Source of the DNA: Halobacillus sp. Nhm2S1
Lineage (GTDB): Bacteria; Bacillota; Bacilli; Bacillales; Halobacillaceae
Direction: 5' to 3'
Length of the DNA: 64,000 nucleotides
Assembly: GCF_019599545.1 (NCBI RefSeq)
Contig: NZ_JAIEZV010000001.1
Coordinates: forward strand, 124,001-188,000
Of this stretch, positions 44,643-53,785 are shown piece by piece. Within the stretch, counting starts at the first letter, position 1. The number at the start of each line of letters is the position of its first letter. The position numbers and the translations under genes were made by a program. A model generated the notes under the pieces. The model did not search any database. It was not told the origin of the DNA and was given only the letters and a program-made list of their open reading frames with translations.

Positions 44643-45317
44643 ATGAGTTTTATTATTTACTTTGCGCTGATATTGATTATTCCACTGTGGGCGCAATCAA
44701 AGGTGAAAAGCACCTACAAAAAGTATTCAAAAGTTCCGACATCCTCAGCCATGTCAGGCGCAGAAGTAGCTAGAAAAATTCTTGATGATAATGGATTATA
44801 CAATGTTGCTGTTGAAGAAGTCCGTGGACACTTAACGGATCATTATGACCCTCGATCGAAAGTCATTCGTCTTTCAACAGATATCTATCATGGCCGTTCA
44901 ACTGCAGGAGCTGCTGTTGCTGCACACGAAGTCGGTCACGCGATTCAGGACGCACAGGATTATGCATTCTTACGCTTCCGAAGTGCCCTTGTTCCCGTCG
45001 CGAGTTTTGGTTCTAACATTTCCATCTTTCTTATTATCGGTGGATTTCTACTCGGGATGACCGGTCTTGCTTTAGCAGGAATTGTATTCTTCGCGGCTGC
45101 TGTCTTGTTCCAGTTGATTACTCTACCTGTTGAGTTTGATGCGTCAAACCGCGCCATGAGTCAATTGGTGTCAACTGGAGTCATTCGAAATGATGAAGAG
45201 CGCAAAACGAAGAAAGTGTTGAACGCTGCGGCGATGACTTACGTTGCCGGTGCTCTCGTGGCACTTGCAGAATTGCTGCGTTTCGTATTCATGTTTGTAG
45301 GCATGAACGAAGAATAA
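44643..45317 (+). CDS. Membrane zinc metallopeptidase (YugP-like)
   Basis: Zn-dependent neutral peptidase family. N-terminal membrane helix (SFIIYFALILIIPLWAQS), zinc motif AAHEVGHAIQDAQ (HExxH, about 97-109), two further helices near 118-165, and a C-terminal helix. 224 residues. GATGGAGGAATG before the ATG. Between ypjB and ypjC, a place where B. subtilis has no such gene (YugP is elsewhere). Confidence 0.9.
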   Translation: MSFIIYFALILIIPLWAQSKVKSTYKKYSKVPTSSAMSGAEVARKILDDNGLYNVAVEEVRGHLTDHYDPRSKVIRLSTDIYHGRSTAGAAVAAHEVGHAIQDAQDYAFLRFRSALVPVASFGSNISIFLIIGGFLLGMTGLALAGIVFFAAAVLFQLITLPVEFDASNRAMSQLVSTGVIRNDEERKTKKVLNAAAMTYVAGALVALAELLRFVFMFVGMNEE

Positions 45318-45321
45318 ATAG

Positions 45322-45356
45322 AAAAACCGATCCTTGGAAAAGGGTCGGTTTTTTGT
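45322..45356. terminator. Terminator between the metallopeptidase gene and ypjC
   Basis: Stem AAACCGATCC / GGGTCGGTTT (one T-G pair) followed by a T-run; preceded by A-run, so possibly two-way. Confidence 0.8.
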
Positions 45357-45380
45357 TTTGCTTGAAAATGCTTATTCAAT

Positions 45381-46253
45381 CTAGTCGATAGGGTTTTTAT
45401 TCTCATCCAAAGTGAAACCTTCGCCCATGACATCGTGTACATGACTAACAGCGACAAACGCATGAGGATCAATATGATCAATGATAGACTTTAGTCTAAC
45501 AATTTCATTTTTACCGATGACGCAATAAAGCACATCCCTTTTCGAACCGGAAAAGGACCCTCTTCCTTCGAGCACGGTTACGCCTCGATCCATTTCTTCC
45601 ATCACACGTTGTGAGATTTCCTCACTTTTCTCAGAGATAATCGTTGTCCCTCTCGCTGCGTACGCCCCTTCTTGTATAAAGTCTATGACTCTTGCGCCGA
45701 CAAAAACAGCTACTAATGTGTACATCCCTCTTGTGTATTCGAGGTAAGTAATAATGGATACAAAAATGACTAGGGCATCAAAAAGGAACATGGCTCTTCC
45801 CATACTCCAACCAAGGTATTTATTGACAAGGCGTGCAATAATATCGACTCCGCCTGTCGTCCCACCGTACCGAAATATTATGCCCAGCCCAACCCCTATG
45901 AACACACCTGCGAACAAGGCAGCCAAGGTAAGATCATCGGAGAGGTTGAATTCAATCATATAGTTTTGAGAAACTGAAATGAAAACGGAAACGGCAAGAA
46001 TGCCGATTAGGGAATAAAAGAACGTGATCCGGCCAAGAATCTTCCATCCTATGATGAGGACTGGAATATTGAGCACAATATTCATAAGCGCAGGATCCCA
46101 ATCGAACAGGTATAAAAGTAGTAAGGTAATACCAGTAAATCCGCCTTCTCCTAATTCGTTCTGAATGTTGAAATGAACAAGTCCAAAAGAAAAGATAGCG
46201 GATCCGATTAAGATCCATATGATATTCTTCACACGTAGTCCAAAGATTTTCAT
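45381..46253 (-). CDS. ypjC: YitT-family membrane protein YpjC (DUF161/DUF2179)
   Basis: 290 residues from the ATG complementary to 46251-46253, which has GGAGGTGT five bases upstream; the longer frame to 46289 covers that site. Five or six membrane helices (IFSFGLVHFNIQNELGEGG, GIIFRYGGTTGGVDIIARL), then a soluble DUF2179 domain from about 205 (TIISEKSEEISQRVMEE). Role unknown; possibly transport. Position agrees with ypjC of B. subtilis. Confidence 0.9.
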   Translation of the reverse strand: MKIFGLRVKNIIWILIGSAIFSFGLVHFNIQNELGEGGFTGITLLLLYLFDWDPALMNIVLNIPVLIIGWKILGRITFFYSLIGILAVSVFISVSQNYMIEFNLSDDLTLAALFAGVFIGVGLGIIFRYGGTTGGVDIIARLVNKYLGWSMGRAMFLFDALVIFVSIITYLEYTRGMYTLVAVFVGARVIDFIQEGAYAARGTTIISEKSEEISQRVMEEMDRGVTVLEGRGSFSGSKRDVLYCVIGKNEIVRLKSIIDHIDPHAFVAVSHVHDVMGEGFTLDENKNPID

Positions 46254-46425
46254 ATGTACACCTCCAATAGTTGTTTCACACGACTTCAATTATAGATAAT
46301 TCAACGGATGGCGGCAATATCTTCCGGTTTTTAATTTTGGCTATGTAACTTTGGGATTGATTATTCATAAGGAAGTTTTTAATGGCATGAGGGTGGAAGG
46401 GTCAGTTTCGAGATGTTTTTCGAGT

Positions 46426-46609
46426 GGATAAGGGTTCGTTACTCACTTATATGGAGTGGGTGGTTGAGAAGATGCCAGTCTCCCGTGGGTGAAGGAGATA
46501 GGCGAGATCTCGCAGGACGCAGGCCAAAGAAGCTCGTCGCACGCAGATAAGCGAGTAGTTTCCCGACCACCCCTGACTCCATATGTTGCAGACGAACCCC
46601 TGTTATCCC
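46426..46609. repeat. Imperfect inverted-repeat element (MITE-like), copy 5 of the intergenic family
   Basis: The left arm (46426-46464) GGATAAGGGTTCGTTACTCA, TTATATGGAGT, GGGTGGT pairs with the right arm (46566-46609), which reads on the other strand GGGATAACAGGGGTTCGT, ATATGGAGT, GGGGTGGT. A perfect palindrome GCGAGATCTCGC is at 46502-46513. The core TTTCGAGATGTTTTTCGA lies just outside at 46406-46423. No transposase gene. No gene is seen from 46254 to 46740. Confidence 0.65.
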
Positions 46610-46740
46610 GTAACTAAGTCTTTAATTAAAGGGAGCTCCTATATAATAAAAATATTTACAGGCTCAAACTAAAAAATTTGTCAAATGCCGGCCTTTTGGC
46701 TAACATTTAGAGAGAGTCCTTAAAGAAGCGAGGGTTTAGC

Positions 46741-47082
46741 ATGAACTATACGACAAAAGATATCCAAAAAAGAGTAGATGATTACATATCACAATTCAAG
46801 GAAGGTTACTTTTCTCCTCTCAGTCTTCAGGCGCGCTTGACCGAAGAAGTCGGAGAGATGGCAAGAGAAATAAACCACCGGTATGGGGAGAAACCAAAAA
46901 AGAGTACCGAAGTAGATAAAGCTCTTGAAGAGGAGCTTGGCGATGTTATTTTCGTACTTACATGTTTTGCAAATTCACTGGACATCGACCTCTCTGATGC
47001 TTTTGAACAATCCATGAGTAAAATTGAGACGAGGGATAAAGATCGCTGGACACGGAAAGAAGGAGGAATGAAAGGTGAGTAA
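46741..47082 (+). CDS. ypjD: MazG-like nucleotide pyrophosphohydrolase YpjD
   Basis: 113 residues with the all-alpha MazG pattern: [18 protein letters not shown] (about 29-46) and [21 protein letters not shown] (in two parts, about 61-80), giving the ExxE...ExxD metal site. Hydrolyses nucleoside triphosphates, substrate unknown. Overlaps the dapB start by eight bases. GAAGCGAGGG before the ATG. Confidence 0.92.
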   Translation: MNYTTKDIQKRVDDYISQFKEGYFSPLSLQARLTEEVGEMAREINHRYGEKPKKSTEVDKALEEELGDVIFVLTCFANSLDIDLSDAFEQSMSKIETRDKDRWTRKEGGMKGE

Positions 47083-47875
47083 TATTAAAGTGATTGTCGC
47101 AGGCCCGCGTGGTAAAATGGGCAAAGAAGCATTAAAAATGATTCATAACCAGTCCACTCTTTCACTGGTGGCTTGTATAGATCGGAATCACGAAGGAATG
47201 ACTGTGAGAGAACTGGATGGCTTTCCTGATATGGAAGCGGTCATTTATACGGATGCTGCAAAATGTCTCAGTGAAGTGGAAGCTGATGTTCTTATTGATT
47301 TGACAACGCCTGAGAATGGATACAAACATACAAAGCTAGCTATTGAAAACGGAGTCAGACCTGTCGTTGGGACAACGGGATTCTCTGAAGAGGAATTATC
47401 CGAGTTAACTAATCTCGCATCTGAAAGAGGGATAGGGACCATCATTGCTCCTAATTTCGCGATTGGGGCTGTGCTCATGATGCAATTTTCAAAATGGGCG
47501 GCTAAGCATTTCCCAGACGTGGAAATCATCGAAAAGCACCACGACCAAAAGCTTGATGCACCTTCAGGGACAGCACTTAAGACTGCTGAATTAATTAAAG
47601 AGGTGCGCGATCCTCACAAACAGGGACATGAATCAGAAACAGAAACGCTTGAGGGCGCTCGCGGGGCTGATGTTGATGGAATGAGAATTCACAGTATGAG
47701 GCTTCCAGGTCTTGTGGCTCACCAGGAAGTTATCTTCGGCGGGCATGGAGAGACCTTGACCGTAAAACATGACTCCATTCATCGTGAATCATTTATGAGC
47801 GGTGTGAAACTTGCTGCCGAGCGTGTGATGGAACTTGACGTCCTCGTATATGGTCTTGAACACATACTTGACTAA
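47075..47875 (+). CDS. dapB: 4-hydroxy-tetrahydrodipicolinate reductase
   Basis: Lysine and diaminopimelate synthesis. [14 protein letters not shown] (8-21) binds NAD(P)H, GTTGF near 103, [15 protein letters not shown] (about 152-166) is the catalytic signature. GTG start after AAGGAGG; 266 residues (267 in B. subtilis). Confidence 0.96.
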   Translation: MSNIKVIVAGPRGKMGKEALKMIHNQSTLSLVACIDRNHEGMTVRELDGFPDMEAVIYTDAAKCLSEVEADVLIDLTTPENGYKHTKLAIENGVRPVVGTTGFSEEELSELTNLASERGIGTIIAPNFAIGAVLMMQFSKWAAKHFPDVEIIEKHHDQKLDAPSGTALKTAELIKEVRDPHKQGHESETETLEGARGADVDGMRIHSMRLPGLVAHQEVIFGGHGETLTVKHDSIHRESFMSGVKLAAERVMELDVLVYGLEHILD

Positions 47876-47891
47876 CAAGGAGAGGTTTACC

Positions 47892-48296
47892 ATGAATATT
47901 GCATTGATTGCACACGATAAAAAGAAAGAAGACATCATTCATTTTGCGAAAAAATATCATTCCATCTTATCGAAGCACCAATTGTTTGCTACAGGTACGA
48001 CAGGAATGAGGATCACAGACGAAGCAGATTTGAAGGTGACGAGGTTTCAATCCGGGCCGCTCGGTGGGGATCAACAAATCGGAGCAAAAATAGCAAGTGA
48101 AGAGATGCATATGGTTGTCTTTTTCCGTGATCCGCTAACAGCACAACCTCATGAACCAGATATTAGTGCATTGCTGAGGTTATGTGATGTTCATCAAATC
48201 CCGGTAGCGACAAATCAAGCGATGGCAGATATCATGATTCAAGCTTTGGATCATGAAGATTTCGATTGGAAAGGCATCATTGAAATGAACAGATAA
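47892..48296 (+). CDS. mgsA: Methylglyoxal synthase
   Basis: Converts dihydroxyacetone phosphate to methylglyoxal. [36 protein letters not shown] (catalytic Asp) and [14 protein letters not shown]. 134 residues. ATG 47892 after GGAGAGG. In B. subtilis bshB1 follows; here bshA is next, 15 bases on. Confidence 0.96.
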   Translation: MNIALIAHDKKKEDIIHFAKKYHSILSKHQLFATGTTGMRITDEADLKVTRFQSGPLGGDQQIGAKIASEEMHMVVFFRDPLTAQPHEPDISALLRLCDVHQIPVATNQAMADIMIQALDHEDFDWKGIIEMNR

Positions 48297-48311
48297 CAGG
48301 AGTGATCGATT

Positions 48312-49439
48312 ATGGCTAAAATAGGTATCACTTGTTACCCCACCGTAGGGGGATCAGGTGTCATTGCTACAGAGCTAGGGAAATTGCTGGCAGAGAAAGG
48401 GCATGAGATCCATTTCGTTGCCTCTCAAGTGCCCTTTCGTCTGAACCGTGTATATCCGAATATTTATTATCATGAAGTGGAAGTCAGCAACTATCCAGTC
48501 TTCCAGCATCCTCCCTATGACTTAGCTCTAGCAGCGAAGATGGCCGATGTAATCAATAGAGAGGAATTGGATATTCTTCATGTCCACTATGCCATGCCGC
48601 ATGCCATTTGTGCGATTTTAGCCAAGCAAATGTGTGAACGTGACGTAAAAATTATTACGACCCTTCACGGTACAGATATTACCGTCCTTGGTATTGATTC
48701 AAGCCTTAAACAAATGATTCGGTTTGGAATTGAACAGTCAGACAGAGTTACAGCTGTATCGCAAAGTCTTGTGGACCAGACGAAAGAGATGTTACATACA
48801 GACCGGTCTATTGACGTCATCTATAACTTTGTAGATGAACGGGAGTATTATCGAAGAGAAGATCAACGTCTGAAAGAACATTATGGGATTCAGGAGGAAG
48901 ATGCGGTACTCATCCATATATCTAACTTTCGAAGAGTGAAAAGAGTGACCGATGTCATTAAAACCTTTGCAGCTGTGGCAGAGCAAATGCCTGCAAAACT
49001 GCTACTTGTCGGTGATGGTCCGGAGTATTCAGAGTGCCATCAACTTGTCCAACAGTTGGGATTAGAAGACCGTGTCCTCTTCTTAGGTAAGCAGGAAAAT
49101 GTAAGTGAACTGCTTTCCATTTCAGATTTAAAATTATTGTTATCTGAAAAAGAGAGCTTTGGACTTGTCCTTCTTGAAGCTATGGCTTGCGGTGTTCCTT
49201 GTATCGGAACAAATATCGGAGGAATCCCAGAGGTCATTGATCATGGGGAGACCGGTTTTATCGCAGAACTTGGAAATGTTGAACAGATTTCTTACTTCGC
49301 CACAAAGTTATTAGAGGATAAGGAACTGCATCAAACGATGGCTGAACAGTCGAAAAGAGTCGTCCATGACAAGTTTGCAACGAATACAATCCTTAGGCAG
49401 TATGAAACTTTATATGAACAGGTCTTGAACCATGAGTAG
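48312..49439 (+). CDS. bshA: N-acetyl-alpha-D-glucosaminyl L-malate synthase
   Basis: First step of bacillithiol synthesis: a GT4 glycosyltransferase joining GlcNAc to malate. GITCYPTVGGSGVIATELG (4-22), TLHGTDITVLG, and the EX7E motif in KESFGLVLLEAMACG (about 280-294). 375 residues (377 in B. subtilis). The next step enzyme BshB1 is not encoded beside it. The stop overlaps cca by eight bases. Confidence 0.96.
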   Translation: MAKIGITCYPTVGGSGVIATELGKLLAEKGHEIHFVASQVPFRLNRVYPNIYYHEVEVSNYPVFQHPPYDLALAAKMADVINREELDILHVHYAMPHAICAILAKQMCERDVKIITTLHGTDITVLGIDSSLKQMIRFGIEQSDRVTAVSQSLVDQTKEMLHTDRSIDVIYNFVDEREYYRREDQRLKEHYGIQEEDAVLIHISNFRRVKRVTDVIKTFAAVAEQMPAKLLLVGDGPEYSECHQLVQQLGLEDRVLFLGKQENVSELLSISDLKLLLSEKESFGLVLLEAMACGVPCIGTNIGGIPEVIDHGETGFIAELGNVEQISYFATKLLEDKELHQTMAEQSKRVVHDKFATNTILRQYETLYEQVLNHE

Positions 49440-50634
49440 TCACGATGTATTTAAACCTGCTTTTGAAGTGATCCAAAAGATTGAAGAAGCGGGTGGGGAA
49501 GCCTACATCGTCGGTGGTGCTGTGCGTGACTATTTGAGCGGCAGGCCTGTCAATGATATCGATATTGCTACATCGGAAACGCCTGAGCGGATTCAGGAAA
49601 TATTTGAAAAAGTTATCCCTGTAGGAATCGAACACGGGACGGTAATCGTGCGCCATCGTTCTGTTTCTTACGAAGTGACAACGTATCGGGTAGAAGAAGG
49701 CTATGAAGATTATCGCCACCCAGATGAGGTGACATTCGTACGGGATATCACTCTTGATCTGGCTCGGAGAGATTTTACGACCAATGCAATCGCCATGAGC
49801 AGGGACGGGAGGCTTATTGATCCTTACCACGGACATGATGCCATTCGGAATAAGAAGATCGAAGCTGTTGGGGAGCCGTCTGAGCGTTTTCACGAGGATC
49901 CATTGCGAATGATGAGAGCTGTCAGGTTTGCCAGTCAACTTTCATTTAAGATTGAAAAGAGGACCGAAGAAGCCCTGACTCACTTGTCCCCTTTGCTTCA
50001 GCACATTTCCATTGAAAGGATTGCAGTGGAAGTGGAGAAAATTTTCGGAGGTTCGGATTATGCTTTAGGATTGCAGCTTCTGCAATCAACAGGGTTAAAG
50101 AATCATTTGCCCATTCTCAAAGATTTGGACATTCACAGAAATGTGCCGTATTCACCTCTCTTTGGGTGGCACGAGATCATTGCTTTTTATGCTTTGCAGT
50201 ATCCACATCTATCTCCAGAAAATTTCATGAAGTCATGGAAACTCTCAAAGGATACAAAGAAGAAAACAGAACAGTTGTTGCACGCTTACAAAACTTACGA
50301 AAGAAAGAAGAATGTGACATCATGGCTGGTTTATCAATTAGATGATGAATTGTTCGCATCATTCTCTAGATTATTTTCTGCTCTCCATGAAGGAAATATG
50401 AATTTAGACAAGGATTTGACTGATAGGAAAGAGCAGCTGCCTATTCAAAATAAAAAAGAGCTGTCTTTCCAGGCTAGAGATCTTCTGCAATTGTACACAC
50501 ATCTACCGAAAGGTCCATGGATCTCAGAGTGGATGGACACGATTGAACACCATGTGGTCACAGGGGAAATAGAAAACGATTATGAAAAAATAAAGGAGTG
50601 GGTGAGGGGATGGAATCCACCCGCAAGCAATTAA
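49432..50634 (+). CDS. cca: CCA tRNA nucleotidyltransferase
   Basis: Adds CCA to tRNA 3' ends. VGGAVRDYLSGRPVNDIDIA (about 24-43) holds the GGxVRD and DxD metal motifs; RRDFTTNAIAM and EDPLRMMRAVRFASQL follow. 400 residues. No HD domain in the C-terminal half, as in other Firmicutes. Overlaps bshA and the birA frame. Confidence 0.96.
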   Translation: MSSHDVFKPAFEVIQKIEEAGGEAYIVGGAVRDYLSGRPVNDIDIATSETPERIQEIFEKVIPVGIEHGTVIVRHRSVSYEVTTYRVEEGYEDYRHPDEVTFVRDITLDLARRDFTTNAIAMSRDGRLIDPYHGHDAIRNKKIEAVGEPSERFHEDPLRMMRAVRFASQLSFKIEKRTEEALTHLSPLLQHISIERIAVEVEKIFGGSDYALGLQLLQSTGLKNHLPILKDLDIHRNVPYSPLFGWHEIIAFYALQYPHLSPENFMKSWKLSKDTKKKTEQLLHAYKTYERKKNVTSWLVYQLDDELFASFSRLFSALHEGNMNLDKDLTDRKEQLPIQNKKELSFQARDLLQLYTHLPKGPWISEWMDTIEHHVVTGEIENDYEKIKEWVRGWNPPASN

Positions 50635-51602
50635 TCGAGTTACTGAGGAACATAGATGGTCATATTTCAGGCCAGGAACTTTCCGACCAATTAGGAATAT
50701 CGAGGACAGCCGTTTGGAAACACATGAATGAATTGAAAAAGGACGGATATGAAATAGAAGCCGTTCAACGTAAAGGGTATAAAATTATGTCTTCCCCCGA
50801 TAAAATTAGTGAGAATACGCTCAGATGGGGATTAGATACAAAATGGATTGGCCATGAGTTGTATCATTACGACCAGGTAGAATCGACCCAGGAAATTGTG
50901 CATCAGCTAGCCAAGCAGGGAAAACCCCATGGAACGGTGGTCATTGCAGATGAACAAGTGAAAGGGAAAGGACGAATGTCTAGAAATTGGGATTCACCGA
51001 AAGGGAAGGGGATATGGATGAGTGTCCTCTTACGCCCGAATCTACCTCCGGTCCAAGCACCTCAAATTACCCTCCTGGCAGCGACTGTATTAGCAAGGAT
51101 GGTTGCAGAAAGGTCTTCGTTGGTTCCGCAGATTAAATGGCCGAATGATCTATTGATCAATCACAAAAAAGTATCAGGAATTCTTACAGAAATGCAAGCA
51201 GAGCAAGATACGATTCAATATATTGTGCTCGGTATGGGAATGAACGTTAATCAAGAAGACCGCGAAATACCTGAAGATATTAAATATAAAGCATCTTCCC
51301 TTAAAGTCGAATCCGGCCAGCATTGGAATATTCAACAAACGGTTCAACACATCTTACGTCTTTTTGAAGAAACCTATGAACAGTTTGAATCCCATGGGTT
51401 TGCGTCCATAAAACAGGATTGGGAACACTTCGGTTACAAAATCGGCGAAGAGGTGACAATCTCTACCATGAGAAAAACCTGGCAGGCGACTCTCATAGGG
51501 ATCGAGCCTGATGGTGCTTTGCGTGCAAGAAGCAAAGGCGGCGAGGAAGAGAAACTGTATTCAGCGGAAATTCATTGGGGAGAGGGAGGATATCATGCGT
51601 AA
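50610..51602 (+). CDS. birA: Biotin--protein ligase and biotin operon repressor
   Basis: Two-function protein: N-terminal HTH (about 17-45, [19 protein letters not shown]) and ligase domain with [17 protein letters not shown] (biotinyl-AMP loop, about 110-126) and [12 protein letters not shown] 50610 ([14 protein letters not shown]) with AGGAG 11 bases upstream; GTG 50598 is less likely. 330 residues. Overlaps cca at its start and panB at its end. Confidence 0.95.
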   Translation: MESTRKQLIELLRNIDGHISGQELSDQLGISRTAVWKHMNELKKDGYEIEAVQRKGYKIMSSPDKISENTLRWGLDTKWIGHELYHYDQVESTQEIVHQLAKQGKPHGTVVIADEQVKGKGRMSRNWDSPKGKGIWMSVLLRPNLPPVQAPQITLLAATVLARMVAERSSLVPQIKWPNDLLINHKKVSGILTEMQAEQDTIQYIVLGMGMNVNQEDREIPEDIKYKASSLKVESGQHWNIQQTVQHILRLFEETYEQFESHGFASIKQDWEHFGYKIGEEVTISTMRKTWQATLIGIEPDGALRARSKGGEEEKLYSAEIHWGEGGYHA

Positions 51603-52416
51603 TAAGGCACAATTCCTGCGTATGAAGCATGACGAAGAAAAAATAGTCATGATCACAAGTTATGACTATCCATCAGCGAAAATGTCAGAAGAAGCGGATG
51701 TCGATATGATTTTGATCGGCGACAGCTTGGGAATGACGGTGCTGGGTTATGACTCAACGATTCCGGTGACTATGGAGGATATGATTCACCATGGGAAAGC
51801 GGTTTACCGTGGTGCCCCTGACACTTTCAAAGTCATTGACATGCCCTTCATGTCCTATCACATATCCACAGAGGACACGTTAAAGAACGCTCGCAGACTC
51901 TATCAGGAAACAGGAGCCCAAGCATTGAAGCTTGAAGGAAGTGGAGAGGTCTCTGAAGTAATTAAAAAGCTGGTTCATGCCGGAATTCCTGTGGTTGGAC
52001 ATATAGGTCTAACTCCGCAATCCGTCAATGTTCTTGGAGGCTATAAGGTTCAGGGGAAAGACCAGCAATCCGCAGAACGACTGATCGAAGAAGCGCTGGA
52101 AATCGAAGCGGCCGGGGCAATGGCGCTCGTCCTTGAGTGTGTGCCCAGACAGTTAGCAGAAAAGATTACAAACCGGCTATCTATCCCCACCATTGGAATT
52201 GGTGCCGGGGCAGCGTGCGATGGTCAGGTCCTCGTCTACCACGATATCTTAAAGTACGGGGTTGATCGATTACCGAAGTTTGTAAAACCTTATATCGATA
52301 GCAACCACCTTTTAGGAGAAGCAGTACAATCTTATGTGAAGGATGTAAAGATGAAAGCTTTTCCGGAAGAATCCCATACATTTACTATGGACCTTAATGA
52401 TTTGCCAGAGGAGTAG
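51595..52416 (+). CDS. panB: 3-methyl-2-oxobutanoate hydroxymethyltransferase
   Basis: First step of pantothenate synthesis. [48 protein letters not shown] and [17 protein letters not shown] 51595 after GGAGAGGGAGG, overlapping birA by eight bases; 273 residues. Forms panB-panC-panD. Confidence 0.97.
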   Translation: MRNKAQFLRMKHDEEKIVMITSYDYPSAKMSEEADVDMILIGDSLGMTVLGYDSTIPVTMEDMIHHGKAVYRGAPDTFKVIDMPFMSYHISTEDTLKNARRLYQETGAQALKLEGSGEVSEVIKKLVHAGIPVVGHIGLTPQSVNVLGGYKVQGKDQQSAERLIEEALEIEAAGAMALVLECVPRQLAEKITNRLSIPTIGIGAGAACDGQVLVYHDILKYGVDRLPKFVKPYIDSNHLLGEAVQSYVKDVKMKAFPEESHTFTMDLNDLPEE

Positions 52417-52424
52417 GGAGATAA

Positions 52425-53291
52425 ATGAAAGTACTAAGAGAAATTGATCATGTGAACACATGCATTTCCGAATGGAGGAAGAATGGGGAGACCATTGGAT
52501 TCGTTCCTACAATGGGCTATCTTCATGAAGGCCACATCCGCCTTATTCAGGAAGCGAAGAAGGAAAATGACAAAGTAATTCTCAGCATTTTTGTAAACCC
52601 GCTTCAGTTTGGGGAAGGAGAAGATTTGGATACATATCCTCGTGATGAGGAACATGATCGTAAAGCAGCAGAAGAAAACGGCGTCGACCTTGTTTTTCTT
52701 CCGACAAATGAAACGATGTATCCACAGCCATTATCCGTGAATATGACGGTTTCTAAACGGACGAATGTCTTGTGTGGAAAGAGTCGTCCAGGGCATTTTG
52801 ATGGCGTTGTTACTGTCCTCACGAAACTTTTTAATATCACGAGACCTGACAATGTCTACTTCGGAATGAAAGATGCACAGCAAGTAGCTGTCGTAGATGC
52901 CTTAATCAAAGACTATAATATGCCTGTTAACCTCATCCCTGTCCCTACGGTACGTGAAGGAGACGGTCTTGCGAAAAGCAGTAGAAACGTCCGTCTCTCC
53001 GATGAAGAACGAAAAGAGGCTCCTTTTATACAGGAAGCACTGCAGTATGGCAGGAAACTTGTTTTGGAAGGACAGAAGTCAAAAGAATTGATTGTTGAAG
53101 CCACAGAGAAGTTTCTTGAAAAGAAAACTCGTGGTAAGATAGATTATATTGAATTATTATCTTATCCTGAGTTAGAATTTATAGAGAAGATGGATCGTCC
53201 TGTGATTCTCGCTGCGGCTGTATTCTATGACAATGTGAGATTGATTGATAATGTCGTGTTCGATCAAGAAGGACATGTCATTTATGGGTGA
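52425..53291 (+). CDS. panC: Pantothenate synthetase
   Basis: Joins pantoate and beta-alanine with ATP. VPTMGYLHEGHIRLI (about 27-41) has the HxGH motif, FVNPLQFG, YFGMKDAQQ and GLAKSSRNVRLS follow. 288 residues. Eight bases after panB, with AGTAGGGAG before the ATG. Confidence 0.97.
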   Translation: MKVLREIDHVNTCISEWRKNGETIGFVPTMGYLHEGHIRLIQEAKKENDKVILSIFVNPLQFGEGEDLDTYPRDEEHDRKAAEENGVDLVFLPTNETMYPQPLSVNMTVSKRTNVLCGKSRPGHFDGVVTVLTKLFNITRPDNVYFGMKDAQQVAVVDALIKDYNMPVNLIPVPTVREGDGLAKSSRNVRLSDEERKEAPFIQEALQYGRKLVLEGQKSKELIVEATEKFLEKKTRGKIDYIELLSYPELEFIEKMDRPVILAAAVFYDNVRLIDNVVFDQEGHVIYG

Positions 53292-53312
53292 TCTTCAAGG
53301 AGGCCATTTCAT

Positions 53313-53702
53313 ATGTTACGTACAATGATGAAAGCGAAAATACACCGTGCACGCGTAACGGAAGCGAATTTGAACTACGTGGGTAGTGTGACGATCGATC
53401 AGGATTTGCTTGATCAAGTCGGTATACTTCCCCATGAAAAAGTGCAGATTGTGAACAATAATAATGGCGAACGGCTTGAGACCTACGTGATTGCTGGTGA
53501 ACGTGGGAGTGGGGTCATCTGCCTGAATGGTGCAGCTGCCCGCCGTGTCCAGCCGGATGATATTGTTATTATTGTTTCCTATGCGATGCTTGATGAAGAA
53601 GAGCTGGAAGAATTCCGCCCGAAGATCGCTCTCATGGATGAGAACAACAGGGTCGAGCAAATCATCGAGGAAGAACCACCTTTACAAGCATTGCCATTAT
53701 AA
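53313..53702 (+). CDS. panD: Aspartate 1-decarboxylase proenzyme
   Basis: Self-cleaving pyruvoyl enzyme making beta-alanine. [20 protein letters not shown] start and the cleavage site YVGSVTID (between Gly24 and Ser25). [20 protein letters not shown] is the active-site loop. 129 residues. AAGGAGG nine bases before the ATG. Confidence 0.97.
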   Translation: MLRTMMKAKIHRARVTEANLNYVGSVTIDQDLLDQVGILPHEKVQIVNNNNGERLETYVIAGERGSGVICLNGAAARRVQPDDIVIIVSYAMLDEEELEEFRPKIALMDENNRVEQIIEEEPPLQALPL

Positions 53703-53720
53703 GAAATGACTAGCGAGTGA

Positions 53721-53766
53721 AGAAAGGATCTATGCCACGGTCTTAGGCAAGGTCCTTCCTTTTTGT
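53721..53766 (+). terminator. Terminator after panD
   Basis: Stem AGAAAGGAT / GTCCTTCCT (one mismatch, one T-G pair), long loop with an inner GCC/GGC, then a T-run. Confidence 0.55.
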
Positions 53767-53785
53767 TGTGAAAGTAGGGATGAAC

